From: Microbotryum silenes-acaulis
Lineage: Eukaryota; Basidiomycota; Microbotryomycetes; Microbotryales; Microbotryaceae
NCBI GenBank assembly: GCA_003665825.1
Contig: QPFY01000007.1
Coordinates: 806,001 to 870,000 of the forward strand
Length of the DNA stretch: 64,000 nucleotides
Direction of reading: 5' to 3'
The position numbers were made by a program, and so were the translations under genes. Shown here one piece after another: positions 32,125 to 43,358 of this stretch. Under the pieces are notes generated by a model that worked only from the letters and a program-made list of their open reading frames with translations, ran no database searches and had not been told where the DNA came from. How positions within the stretch are numbered: the stretch's first letter is position 1; the number at the start of each line of letters is the position of its first letter.

Positions 32125-34829
32125 ATGAGGTAAGTCACTCGGACTTTTACCGTGCTTTGACGGGCTATTGGCGTGGCTATGTCGGATCGCCTGTCAGCTG
32201 TACAACTGGCACAGCTGCGAACTGGTGGAGTCCCCGGTTGACCCCCTATTCGCGTCGCGCTGGCTCTGCGGTGGAAACCAATGCACTCTACCTTGGTCTC
32301 GACGCCCTGAGTCTGTATGCTTGCTCCATCTATGCTGACATACTCATCTTCTCCTGCTACAGTGAACCCACAACACCAACGATCAACGTTTTGATCTGGC
32401 TCGCGGTCAAGCCTATTATCAAGGTGCGCATCATGATCCAGCACAAGCCCGAGATCTCTCTTGTTGATCAAACAGACTGACCAAACTGATCCCCCCTTTA
32501 AAAGCTTGCACTTCCGTCCGCGGCAGGATATTTCCTCTCGCGCTCGGGCCTGTTCCCCGTCGCCGGATCTCGGGCGGCTTCGCAAATCATTCTCAATGTC
32601 ACCCTCCCAGGTTCGTCGCTTCTTCAATCTGTGAAACATATTTCGATGCCCATTTTGACGTGTCACATCGCGTTACCAATTCACCCGTTGCCAGCCCTCA
32701 TGTTCGCGAAGATTGTGCCCTCGTTTACATCGGAGAATGTGAAAGCGATCGGACCGATATTTCTCGTAGGCCTCGTGTACATGGGTTTCTCGTTTTTGAT
32801 GGGTTTCATCATACTTCAACTGTTCCCGTCACCCAAAAACTTCCGTTATGGAATCTTGGCTGCCGCTGCTTGGAGGTGAGTGCAGTGGCCAGTGGGCAGG
32901 TGCGGCCCGGCGTCGACAGATCGTGAACTCATCTGCCGCCAAGTTTGGTTATGCTCACACTTATTATAGCAATTGGGGTGATTTGCCTACGTCGGTCGTA
33001 CAGACCGTCTGCTTGTCGGCTCCTTTCGCGGGGCAGGCGGATGCCGACCTGGCTAGTACGTTCAGTTGCGCCGGATCGTGGACGGCGCTGACGAACATCA
33101 ATCGTGCTATCTTCGCAGTCGCATATGTTGGTGAGCAAGAACCGCTTAAGGGTTCCTTGTACGAGTTTGACTAATGTTCCAAATATTACCGCTGCAGCCA
33201 TCTTTATTCTCATCTTCTACATCACCCTATTCCCCATGAGAGGGACATGGTTCATTCAAGCCGACTACACTAGGGTCAAGCCTTCGAGCGATGACGAGGA
33301 AGAGGGTGTAGGTGCCAACACGGGTGGTTGGGCCGGAACAAGGGAGAAAGTGACTCGTCTGCTGAACAGGGGGCGGAAAGCTCAACCGACTTGCCCAGAA
33401 GCCGAAACGGACCTGTCGTCCGGAGAAGAGAATGTCCCGGCGACCGAGAGGACCGTAGACCCGACTCGGCAGATGGCTACATTCTCCGACCTCAGGTGAG
33501 ATTTTTCCTCCCTTGACCGCTAAAACCTCAGGCTCAAACACTTTGTGCGCGTATGCAGACGACAAACAACCTCGCGGTCAATTGGCTCGCATTCGATTCG
33601 GGGATTGGCCAGCACGGCCCAAGCCGCGGCGGTCGACGACACGTCGGAACATAACCGCAAGTGGTCCTTTGACCGAGCTCAGCTCCAAGCTGCCCAACAC
33701 GAGCGAGAACGACTCAAGACGATCATGGCCTCTCCTGCGCAGTCCGTCTTCGGAGACGAAACCGTGGAAGTGTCCGAGTTCGACGGGCCAGCGAGGCGTA
33801 TAAACGGTGACGGTGGGGCATCCTTCGAGAAAGCAGGTCCCTCGAACGAGCAAGGGTCTTCTTCGAGCGTCCTTCAAGCTGGAAAATGGGTGCATTTTGC
33901 TAAAGAGCTCAACAGCTTTGTGGCCTCGTGCATCACACCTCCGACGATCTCGCTCGTCTTTGCGCTCGTCTGTGCACTTGTCAGGCCAGTCAAAGCGGTC
34001 AGTTTGGTTTCACTTTTAGCGGTTCCGGCACATGCCTGCAAGCTCAAGTTTGTTTTAATTTTGCTGCAGCTCTTCCTGGATGCGAGCTACTCGTTCCATC
34101 CGACAGCGCCCGACGGTCTGCCGCCGCTCGCCATCGTCCTCGACACTGCCGCTTTCCTTGGTAACGCCTCGGTCCCGTTGGGTCTCATCGTACTGGGCTC
34201 TGCACTACAACGTATGAAGTTGCCGCGACCCATCTCGCGTCTCCCCTTTGCAAGTATCATAGCCTTGGCGGTGGCGAAACTCGTGATTCTTCCCGTTTTC
34301 GGATTCTTCTTCGTCCAGGCGCTGGTTCGGCATACGAACCTCGTAAGGGAGGATCAAGTGGTGCTGCGCTTCGGTGAGATAGCCTGGAGCCGTATGAATC
34401 CGTGCAGGGCGATCACATGGTTCTGATAATTAGTCTTCTTCTCCTGCACAGTCTTGACCTACTTCAGCGTCGTGCCGGCAGCCACTACCCAGGTCGCTCT
34501 TACCCAGGCGAGTTTCCATTGATCGTGTTGCGCCAGACTCCTAATGAGGCCGTCACTGACCCTAGCTCACCCAACTTCCATGACGACGAAACAGATCTTT
34601 GCACCCGAAGACGGCGAGAGTAACTCGGACGTGTTGGCATCGTATCTAATCGTCCAGGTCCGTTTGCCTCGTCGAGCGATAGTAGCTCCGCATGCAAGCA
34701 ACAGATCGCATCAACTGACATGATCGCTCGGCCGTCCATGTCCCGTGGCTTTCATCCTACACACAGTACCTCATCTTCGTGTTTTCTTCCGTCATATTGA
34801 CCGCATTCACTTTGAACGAGATCTTTTAG
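32125..34829 (+). CDS. Auxin-efflux-carrier (AEC) family membrane transporter
   Basis: Eleven exons: 32125-32129, 32363-32423, 32505-32610, 32695-32875, 32970-33130, 33198-33495, 33559-33997, 34070-34373, 34452-34507, 34595-34657 and 34767-34829; 578 residues. Five N-terminal helices include LAVKPIIKLALPSAAGYFLS, FLVGLVYMGFSFLMGFIILQ and the family motif SNWGDLPTS. A long cytosolic, acidic and Ser-rich loop (about 225-400) follows, then C-terminal helices with ITPPTISLVFALVCALVRPV, FLGNASVPLGLIVLGSAL, PAATTQVALTQIFAPE and a last helix to the stop. Fungal AEC proteins are poorly characterised membrane carriers, often of the ER or vacuole. The first coding exon is only ATGAG. The ninth intron (34508-34594) has a GC donor (CCCAG|GCGAGT). 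Confidence 0.9.
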
Positions 34830-35518
34830 TTGGGTAGTAGGCTGTTTTTCATCATGCAGTAATTTGCTGTACACTACCACATTTTCTGAAAGCAAATGTC
34901 GCTCAAAAGGCACAATCGAGCTCGTTGTGTTTGACCACACTGGGTGGATTGAACTCGGTACGTAGAGTAGTGTTCTGCTTTTTCCACTTCTTCAGTCGTG
35001 TGAGGCGGCCGGATGCAAGGCAGACTTTTTTTTTTGACACCCACTGCCTTCTGCGATAGATAGAAGGGAAAAGTTTCGCTGTTCCAACGAACTCGGGCCC
35101 TCTGCTTTAAGGAGGTCGTCGGCTCGAGCCCTCTGATCACTTCAATGGCTAGGAATGGGACCCGCCGAACACCAGTAGTCAGCTCTGGAGAGGCCAATTT
35201 GTGATCGGACGATGGGCCGCCATCGATCCGGGCCCAGTTCGGCTGTCGGCGAGAGGCCTCGCGCCCCGGAGCCCCACAGCCGCCCGAACTTTCGGTGCCC
35301 AGTCACCCCTCCGAGCCCACTTCTGAGACATCAATCTAGAGTCCCTATCCTCTGTGCAGCGTGAGGAAGAAAACGGTGGACTCTCCATTCACCTCTCTTT
35401 CCTTCCTTCTCATACCTTCTCCATTCTTCCCAACGCCCCACAGCTCCGCTCCGTCCCAAGCTCGCCAACCCCACAAGCTCGCGCATTCTTCCCTACGCGC
35501 CCTCGACTTCAAGACAAA
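34830..35518. other. Intergenic region before secreted protein gene
   Basis: Nearly 690 bp. A T8-9 run (about 35028-35036) and a CT-rich pyrimidine tract just before the next start (about 35390-35460), typical of fungal promoters, are seen. No coding sequence is supported. Confidence 0.5.
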
Positions 35519-36809
35519 ATGTTGTTCCCTCGCTCCGGTGTCGTCGCCGCTACCCTGCTTGTCCTCCAGTCAACGCTCTTGATTGCTGCTCCTTTGTGGG
35601 ACAGCGCTGTCCATGAACTCGAGAAGCGCATCACCTGCCACACCAACGAGATTTCCGTTAGTAAGTCTCGTTCCTGGTCGCCTGATCCTCGGCTTTGCTT
35701 CTCCCCCGCAGCCCGATCTCGAGGCCCAATTTCTACCTCAATCCCACTTTTTTCTCTTCCTTATGGCGAGCGTCTTCATTCTCGATCCCTTGAACCATCA
35801 AATTTTCCTGGCGCCGACGAAGAGGCTTCGCCTCTTCATTATTGGCACTCGGCTGACTCTTGATATCCTTGCAGACAACGCTTGCGTATCTTGCGCTTCG
35901 CGCTACACGAACGCCACCACCTGCAGCCGATCGCAGCCTCTGACTTGCTCGTACGGTGTCGTCAACTCCTCCCGCAAGTGAGTGTGCTGTGTGCTTGCAT
36001 CACGTGCCATCATCGAGTCCAAAGTCACCGTGGTTGATCTCTGCCCCTCTCTTCACTGCCAGGTGCGCCGCTGTAGACTGCACCAAAACTCCCGGAACGT
36101 ACCGCAGCACCGACGGTGATTTTCTCTTTCTTCACGCAAGGAATCGAACGCTTCTTCTCCAGGAAACACTGAGCTAATGAATGTCATCGTGCTGTTCGCT
36201 TTCCCGCCTCTAGCCAAGGAATGCGTGAACTGCGACGACTCCAACGCTTTGACCTGCAACAGCACTAGCACTATCACCTGCAAGGCCGGCTTCACCTTGT
36301 ACCGGGATGCTTGCTTTCCCGGGGTCCCTTATGCTGTTTACTTTGAATACGGCTTGAGCAAGCCTTACTCGGCCAATCAGCAACCTTACAAGCCCTTCAT
36401 ACCTGAGTCCGACAACTCGCTACTCTGCATTACCCAGAAACCCAAAGCTCGGGGTGAGTCGTGGTTATCCTATCTTGCTGACTATCTCACCCTTGTCGTT
36501 TTGACTCATTTCCGCTTCCGCTTCCCCATTCTACTTCCAGTCGTCTTTTACACGGGGAGTGCGTCGACGGGCCTTTGCACTGGCCAGAATGGGCCCCTGG
36601 ACCAGAACCTCCTCAAGCGTGCGGATAGCCGTGGCGTGAATCCATACGTCGCGCTTCAGGGTTACTGCACCGATTTCGCAAAGAACTCTTTTGTTTCAGC
36701 CAACAAAGCCCAAGGCGATTGCGCGCAGTACTTTATCAGCCTTAGTGACGGGGCAATTTTTGTGCCTTCGGATTCCGGGGCCACCTCTCGTGCCTCTCGA
36801 TTCGCTTGA
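35519..36809 (+). CDS. Secreted cysteine-rich protein with Kex2 site
   Basis: Five exons: 35519-35660, 35875-35977, 36063-36115, 36214-36453 and 36541-36809; 268 residues. The N-terminus (MLFPRSGVVAATLLVLQST) is a signal peptide, followed by LEKR, a Kex2-type cleavage site, near residue 38. Then come short Cys-paired modules (ACVSCASRYTNATTC, CAAVDCTKTPGTY, ECVNCDDSNALTC, TITCKAGFTLYRDACFPG) reminiscent of furin-like/EGF-type Cys-rich repeats, and a C-terminal part with three more Cys. N-glycosylation sequons are present (NAT, NST). Function unknown; a cell-wall, adhesive or effector-like role would be inference. The start gives a clean signal peptide. Confidence 0.75.
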
Positions 36810-38182
36810 AGCTGCTGAGTAGTAATGAGCTCGGCCGCCCACCACTGCGGCGCATGCGGGGTTTGTTGAGCACTTGACTTTGTAACTTCAGACTTGATCT
36901 CGTACCCAGTCGGGCCACACACAGTTCATGTTCAAGATTGATTCTAACTTCTTGCGCCTCTGCATCGTGCAGTTGATACCTACCATGATCTTATCGTCAG
37001 GGTTTTCACTTTGAGCGATCCCGCGCTGCGCTCGGACGGCCCAAAACTTCTTCCCCGACCGGCGCCGACCGACTCACTGCAGTACCGTACAGTCCCTCCG
37101 ATTCAATGAGCATAATGTACTAGAAAATCTGGACGCTTCATCTTACGTTGACTATGTTGCCGTCGTCAGCATGCGTGTCCGTGAGTGTGTGTGAGCAGCA
37201 ATTGTATAAGTGGAGCGCCGCGCCGGCTGGCTGACCGCTGCCACGCGCTGGATTCCGTAAAAGACGCGTCGCGACGCGTTGAACTAACCGACGAAAAAGT
37301 CATCACTTTATTTCTGTAAGAGCTGAGGATGGAAGAGTGTCAACGGATGATGCCATACCCTGTCTCACCCGAATATTATACATGACCCGATATGCTGGTT
37401 TGACGAGGTCAGCAAATCAGTACGTGCACCCACCGTGAAGAGAGCAAACTCGGGGCGAGCGGGATAGGGGTCGAGCCGGCCGAGCGGCCGAAAAAGTTTG
37501 GCGCATTAGACCGCAGTCGTTCGACTCGACTAATACGTCGGACAGCGAGCCAGAAGTGCACGGCCGAAACAAATTAACGTATGGCGTCTGTGCGCTCGAT
37601 CAAAAGAGCGCACAAAGTTCCGTTGCCCCGATGGCAAGGCTGGATGTATGCAGAAGTTTGTGTGACGATCGGGAGGGTGATTTGTGATCGGGAGCGAGGG
37701 CGAAAGGGCGTGACCGAGCATATGGCGATTCCGGGAAGCGACTATTCATGCCGACGTAGGTCAAGCGTTGCAGCAGCTCAAACGACTCAACGATGATCGC
37801 ATTGAGTAATTGGCCATTCTTTCAAGGACTACAAGTTTCAAGCTGTCCCTACTCCGCTATCGCCCCAGGAAATAATTATCTGCAAACGCTCTGCCCGGAT
37901 CAATCCTTTGTTCCGCTGCCCGTGCACTCCGCTCGTCCGCTGCCTACTATCGAAAGCTCTCTACTCAGACTGGGCCCAACAAAAGTTCTGTGAATCGGCA
38001 GTGTCGTCGGTTATCGAATCATCGAATCCGTGAAGCCAACAACCCCTACACTGGTTCCGTCTCCGCCGCCCCTACTACCTCCGCCGAGGCCAACGTAATA
38101 GGAGGGAACGTCGGCTACAAGTCGGCTACAAACCAGCGATTCCTACTGCCACTCAATAAAAGATTGTAGTCTTCCTGCGCCC
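36810..38182. other. Gene-poor intergenic region
   Basis: About 1.4 kb with no recognisable gene. A perfect 16-bp palindrome acgcgtcgcgacgcgt lies at 37264-37279. The last 100 bp are the presumed promoter of the next gene (caataaaagattg about 25 bp before its start). Confidence 0.5.
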
Positions 38183-41100
38183 ATGTTCCAGCCCAACTTG
38201 TCTACCTCGGCTTACGCCCACGACCCAATGGAAGGCGTGTTCGACTTTGCTGCTCCGAGTTACGGGTGTACTGTGGCTGCGCCGACGAAAGTTGTCCTGC
38301 AGTCGCCGTGTGTGGACTCGAATAGTCGACGAAACCCTTCGGCCGTGCGCCTGTTGCCTGTGTGGGCCGCGCCGTCGTCGTCGGTGGTTCCCAGTTGGCC
38401 TCTCCCTCTTCCGTCATCTTCTCCGGCTCGGACGGTTTCGCTCGAGTGGGCCATGTCCAGAACCAGTGCCGTACCTGCTCCCACTTCCTCTTCGTCGTCG
38501 TCGCTACCTCGTACTCGCCAGACTCGAATTTCGGATCACCTCAAGGCCGTCAAATCGTCGTCGTCGTCGTCGTCGTCGCCCAGGCCGAAGCAGCAGCTAG
38601 CGGCGTTCGCACCGGCGAGTTCGGACAGTGTGATGGCCTCTACCAGGGCTTCGGCCGCATCCAAGTCGATCGCAGCCAAGACAAGGAGGTCCGCTAGGTC
38701 GACCCGAAGTACACCCGAAGTTGAATCAATCCAATGCGCAGCCTCAGCCGTGGTAGAGCAGCTACCGGGCAAGGCACCAGCAGCGTGGAGCGGCGAGCGT
38801 GCATCACCGCAGCGGCCACGATTGCAATCGCACCAAGCACTGCACGAGCAGCACACTTCGACCGACGCTCATTCCCAGTTTCTCGCATCCACCTCTACAA
38901 CTAAGATCTCCACTCGTTCATCCGGCAAGCGTGTTCTGTAAGTTCATATACATCACTTGTCTTCTCTCTGAGGGCTGCGATGCCGCTTTCGGGTTGGAGT
39001 CGCTGGAGTTGCCTCCCAGCTCCCCTCGCCTCCGCCGGGTCTGAGCTCGCCTCCGCCTACGAGCAATGCGCATGCGGCTGGGCCTGCCTGGCGAAGTGGC
39101 CGATAGCTGAATCGCGACCAGACACTGACCCCCGCCTCTTTTCCCGGCCGTTTTCTTTCTTTCTTCTGCAGTGGAAAACATGTTGCCCAACCGGTTACGG
39201 CTTCCAATTTCGAACTTGCAGCCCTGCCACAGCAAACCCCGCCATCACTGCCACGTGTATCAAGCCCCACGAGCTCGACGATGGGCGGCGGGGAGACCCG
39301 CGGCCGCCGCTCGTGGCCGATACGCTCCACCCGCTCCATCGCGCCCCACCTCGAGATCACGACCACCGATCACGCCACACTCACCTTTCCGTCCTCGAGC
39401 AAGAAGAGCCCCTTCTCGACTCTCGAGTCCCCTTCGAAGCCGACCCATGTCACCACACGCGCTCGTAGCCACCAGCGACAGTCCTCGGCCACCACCTCCA
39501 CCGTCGCGACGACGGTCATGCCCAGTCCGGCCTCGTCTTGCTCTACCCAGTTGGCTCCTCCTTCGACTCCGCCCTCGAGGGACGGCTCGTTCTCGGTCGC
39601 AAGCGCCGCTTCGACGTCCAAGGCCGGTCCTTCGACGCCGTCGTCGCAGCAGAACGTCCGCCTGCTCGCGTTTTCAAACCCGCGCTCGTCGGCCTTATTC
39701 GTTCCCGAGTTGATGCCTGCGCTCCACGATATCGGCGTCGGCAGTAGCTCGGGTACGCAGCGCTCGTCCAAAGACAGGTCGAGCCTCGTCGCCGCGCACG
39801 TCGAAGGGATGGGCCGGGTTGCGCTCTCTCGCGACATCCTCTTCGAGCACTTTGGTTCGAGGACGGCCGAGCGTGCGATCGCTGCCGCCGCAGCCAACTC
39901 GGCGAATGCGGCTGCTGCGACCGAGGAACTGCCACCACTCCAGTTTGGCAAGGGCGCCGAGACTTCGAGTGACCCGATCGACTTCCACGCTTTCCGACCT
40001 GCGGCTCCTAGTCGACGGCGGACACCATCGTATGTTCCGAGGCGGGGCGGGGGCAAGGTGGGTGCGCACAAGATCGACGCACGCATCGGCAAAGTCAAGT
40101 TGTGGCTCGAGAGTGACGACGAAGAGGACGTCGAGAATGTCGAGGCCGTGGCGTGGTCGGGTCTGCCGCCTCGAAGGGTCGACGATTGGGGCATGGACCC
40201 ACACGGGATCGATCGCGAGGCACTCATCTCCAAACGCTTGGAGCCCGAGATCGAGGTGCATACCGTGCAAGAGTCCGACGCCGATGATTCATCCGCAGAG
40301 GTCGAGCAGCCTCGAGTGCGTGTGGGAGGAAAGAACATCACCGCTTTGCTCGTCAGCAAGAAGCGACGGGTGCAAGAGGATGAGGATGGCAACGACGCAC
40401 CGGCGGACGACGAAGCGTCAGACGAGCTTGTCGAGGAACCGAACAAGTCTCGATCGAGCAAGGGCAAGCGTCGCGCGGTCGAATCATCTTGCGATTGCGA
40501 CGACGGCGAACATACTGATCTCTGTCCCATGCGAGGCGCCGACGCCGCCATCGTCTTTGGCCGACCTCCAAAGACGCCGACGCTTTCGCACTCGGAACCG
40601 ATGTTCAGCGCCTCGTCACTCTCGCCACGCCCGACGCACTACTTTCTCAGCTCCGGCCCCGACATGGTGCTGGCGCCATCGCCGCAAGCTTCGCCTTCAC
40701 CTCGTCGACGCTCGCACCCTTCGCACCCTCACAGCCCCGCAAACGCCACTGTATCGGTGCCTGTCACCCCGCAGTTTAACCAGCCGCGAGCCGATTACTC
40801 GCCTCGATCACCCTTGTTTTATCGCGGCGCTCGAATGCGCATGATGAGCGGCCAGTTCGAGGATCCCAGCCAGGCCCACCACACGACCGGCGGCTGGACC
40901 GCAGGTTGGGACGGCACAAATTTTGGCTACGAAGACCCCAACAGCTTCCCCGCCATCTCGTTTCAGTCCAGCGAGGAGGACGAATGGCACGATCTGACCT
41001 TGACGCCGACCCGAGCCCTCGGTTCTTCCTCGTCCTTCAGCTGGGCCGAGACGATGCTTTCGCCGAATGCTTCGGGCCGCCGTTCACGCTTACCTTCCGG

Positions 41101-41753
41101 TGTCCCGCTCATCGGTGCGACGTCGGCCTCGCAAGACTTCCTCGGCGCTCTGCACCACGATCGTGTTCCTTCGAATGGGGCCTTCAGCGCGACGATGGCT
41201 TCGCACGTCGCCCAGCGCCTGTTCAGCGCGACATCGCCGACGCAGTCTCACCAGCATCTTCCAGGCCAGACATCATCGGGCTACTCTTCGTCCGCGTCGC
41301 ATCAATCGGCGCTGGGCCACCACCGGGTGCCTTCGACGCCGTTCTCGGCGCGACAGCACGGTCGCTCGACCAGTCACCGACGCGCGCCTTCGTCGTCCTC
41401 TTGGCTTCATCCGGACTCGGTGCTGGCCCCGGCCCCGATCATCGAAAAAACCCGCGGCTACCCTTTCTCGCCCTCCCCATCGGCGGCTTCCGACAGCCCG
41501 GCGAACTTGCGTGGGTTGTCCTCGACGCCGATGCAGGTCAGCTCGAGCGCACCCGTGTGGCCGACGACGCCGAATCAGCACGCACTCAGTTCGGGCATGG
41601 CCAAGAGTGCCAGCGGCCACGAGATGGACTTCGTCCATTCGTCGATGATGCTTGATGGTGAGTCAACTGGTAGTTCCTAGTCCCTTTCTCTCGTTGAGTC
41701 TAGGAGCTGACTCTCAAATCCCTGTTCGCCCGCTAGATTACATGATGTCATGA
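38183..41753 (+). CDS. Large Ser-rich, probably nuclear protein of unknown function
   Basis: Exon 1 38183-38937 and exon 2 39172-41657 join in frame (L|GKHVAQPVTASNFELAAL). A third exon, 41737-41753, is proposed because GTGAGT follows GATG and joins to a short exon ending MMLDDYMMS; without it the frame stops at 41680. Length is about 1,090 residues. It is mostly disordered: a poly-Ser run (about residue 128), Pro/Ser/Thr-rich blocks, acidic patches (LESDDEEDVENVEA) and candidate nuclear signals SKKRRV (about 645) and KGKRR. A more ordered stretch is VALSRDILFEHFGSRTAERA. A Cys-pair motif, SCDCDDGEHTDLC, follows the second basic signal. I recognise no domain; regulatory function is inference. 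Confidence 0.7.
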
Positions 41754-41947
41754 GATGCTTCATGCTTGGCTTCTTGCACGTTCCAATACCATAGCGGTTC
41801 TCTACGATGCCACCTCGGGCTTTCCTTACGCACCCAACTTGGTCACGCATACTTTAGCACCACTCGTTCGCAACTTGGGTTTTTAGTTTCTTCATCTTAG
41901 TAATCGTTCTTGCTTTTCTTGACTGTCAATCGACATTCAGCAGTTAT

Positions 41948-42744
41948 TTAGCCCTTTGAACTTGGCGTCATTCTGACTCGGTACTCTTGTGAGTCGAGTC
42001 CGATGTGGGCAGATGAAGAAGTCCGTTCGCAAGCCGAGCATGTCCAGAAAGACGGACAAGCGAAGCCTGGCGGAGCCTTCCAAGCGGCTGGCGGTCCCGA
42101 AATCCACCATGTCGCAAGATGAGCCGAGTCCAACCACTGAGAGGGTAGAACCCAATTCGCTTTGCACGAAAACCTGGCCGGAGGTTGCCATCCCACATCT
42201 CTGTGAGATTTTTCATGCGAAGACGAGCTAATTGATCAGTCTCGTCTTGGGGTGAGAGACGGAGAGACGGAAGCGAAGGACTCACGGTCCGAAATAGCGC
42301 CAGCTGGCGGGGAAGAAGAACGGGACGGGATACCCGTTGATATCGTAGAGATAACCATCTTGCCCGGACCCTTGCCGAAGGAAACGAAAGATAAATTCAG
42401 CAAACAATGTTATGTTATTCGAAAGGTTGCGAGCGTCCGAGTTGTCCCGCCAACTGACCATCACACTTGAACGTCAACGGACATCGTCGATACTTGTTCA
42501 GACCATGATTGAGGCAATGCCCATCGCCTAAAAGGGTTGCAAGCCGGCCGAGATCGTCCTTCAATATTCCATTAGACCTCAGCTCGAGGCCTTGGTTCAC
42601 AGCCATGTACATGGGGCCATACGCTTGTTCTCGCAGGAATCGGACTTGTTGTACGGGCTCGTTCGAGGCCGAGCCGCTGGACGCGCCGACGAAAGCAAAG
42701 AGACCGCCGAGGAGCAGCAGCGCTGGTAGGTGAACGTGAATCAT
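41948..42744 (-). CDS. Small secreted Trp/Cys-containing protein (tentative model)
   Basis: Exons 42744-42459, 42370-42286 and 42200-41948; 207 residues. The N-terminus MIHVHLPALLLLGGLFAFVG is a signal peptide. The mature part includes QVRFLREQAYGPMYMAVNQG, LLGDGHCLNHGLNKYRRC, GQDGYLYDINGYPVPFFFP and a Trp-rich C-terminal region (LATWWISGPPAAW). The first two exons join well (CDG|SGQDG). The third-exon acceptor is less certain because other frames are also open there. No family is recognised; it resembles lineage-specific secreted proteins. Confidence 0.5.
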
Positions 42745-43358
42745 CGCAGTACAAAGGTGCAAAAGTACTGGCGAGGAGAATCGGTGTTGAGTTAGCGCCC
42801 ATGCGTTGGGAGACGGTCGTGGAGGCCGCCGCTTCGGTACCCACCGATACCAGCGAGGATGAAAGAGTGCAGATCAGGGCTCGGGCTTTCGATGAAGAAA
42901 CGAGTAAGGTCCGAAGTGGTATGATCGAAGTTCTTGAAGACTTAGTGGCACCAGAACACGTCACAAGCGGTGTTGTATACGAGGCTAAGCATCGAAGCCT
43001 CATCAAGCAAGGTCACGGCACCCAACCTCTGGGCCGAGAGGGGTCCCGGCTCAGGTGCCCGTGCCGTAGGCCCGTCCGCGGAGCACGTCGGTTGACGGAC
43101 AAGCGTCCGTCACGGTGAGGCCGCCCAAGTTCCGCCGCATGAACTAGCACACCTCTCTGACCGAGCAACGTGGCCTGACAGATGCTCTGCCAGCGCTTGA
43201 CTGCGGCCAGCGCAAGGCGGTGAGCTGCGACTGGCACTCATACCTTCGAGGCCAACCCATCCGCAGTGGGGACTCAGTAACACGTGAAACCTTGGGGTTG
43301 GATGCGACTGCTTTGCATTTACTTAAATATGAGGATTAGTAAGGATTGATAATGCGGG
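42745..43358. other. Intergenic region
   Basis: 614 bp between divergent/tandem genes. Overlapping open frames on both strands (for example a + frame at 42801-43118) show no recognisable domain and are treated as chance. Confidence 0.45.

Noticed and set aside
37264..37279. Perfect 16-bp palindrome acgcgtcgcgacgcgt
   Set aside because: Could be a binding site, but there is no gene start nearby and short GC palindromes are expected by chance in such DNA.
39370..40551. 393-codon antisense frame opposite the Ser-rich gene
   Set aside because: Low-complexity Ser/Ala antisense shadow caused by codon bias; no domain, and the + frame has splice support.
42801..43118. 105-codon + open frame beside the secreted-protein gene
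   Set aside because: Helix-like sequence but no domain, no splice partners and overlapping frames on the other strand.
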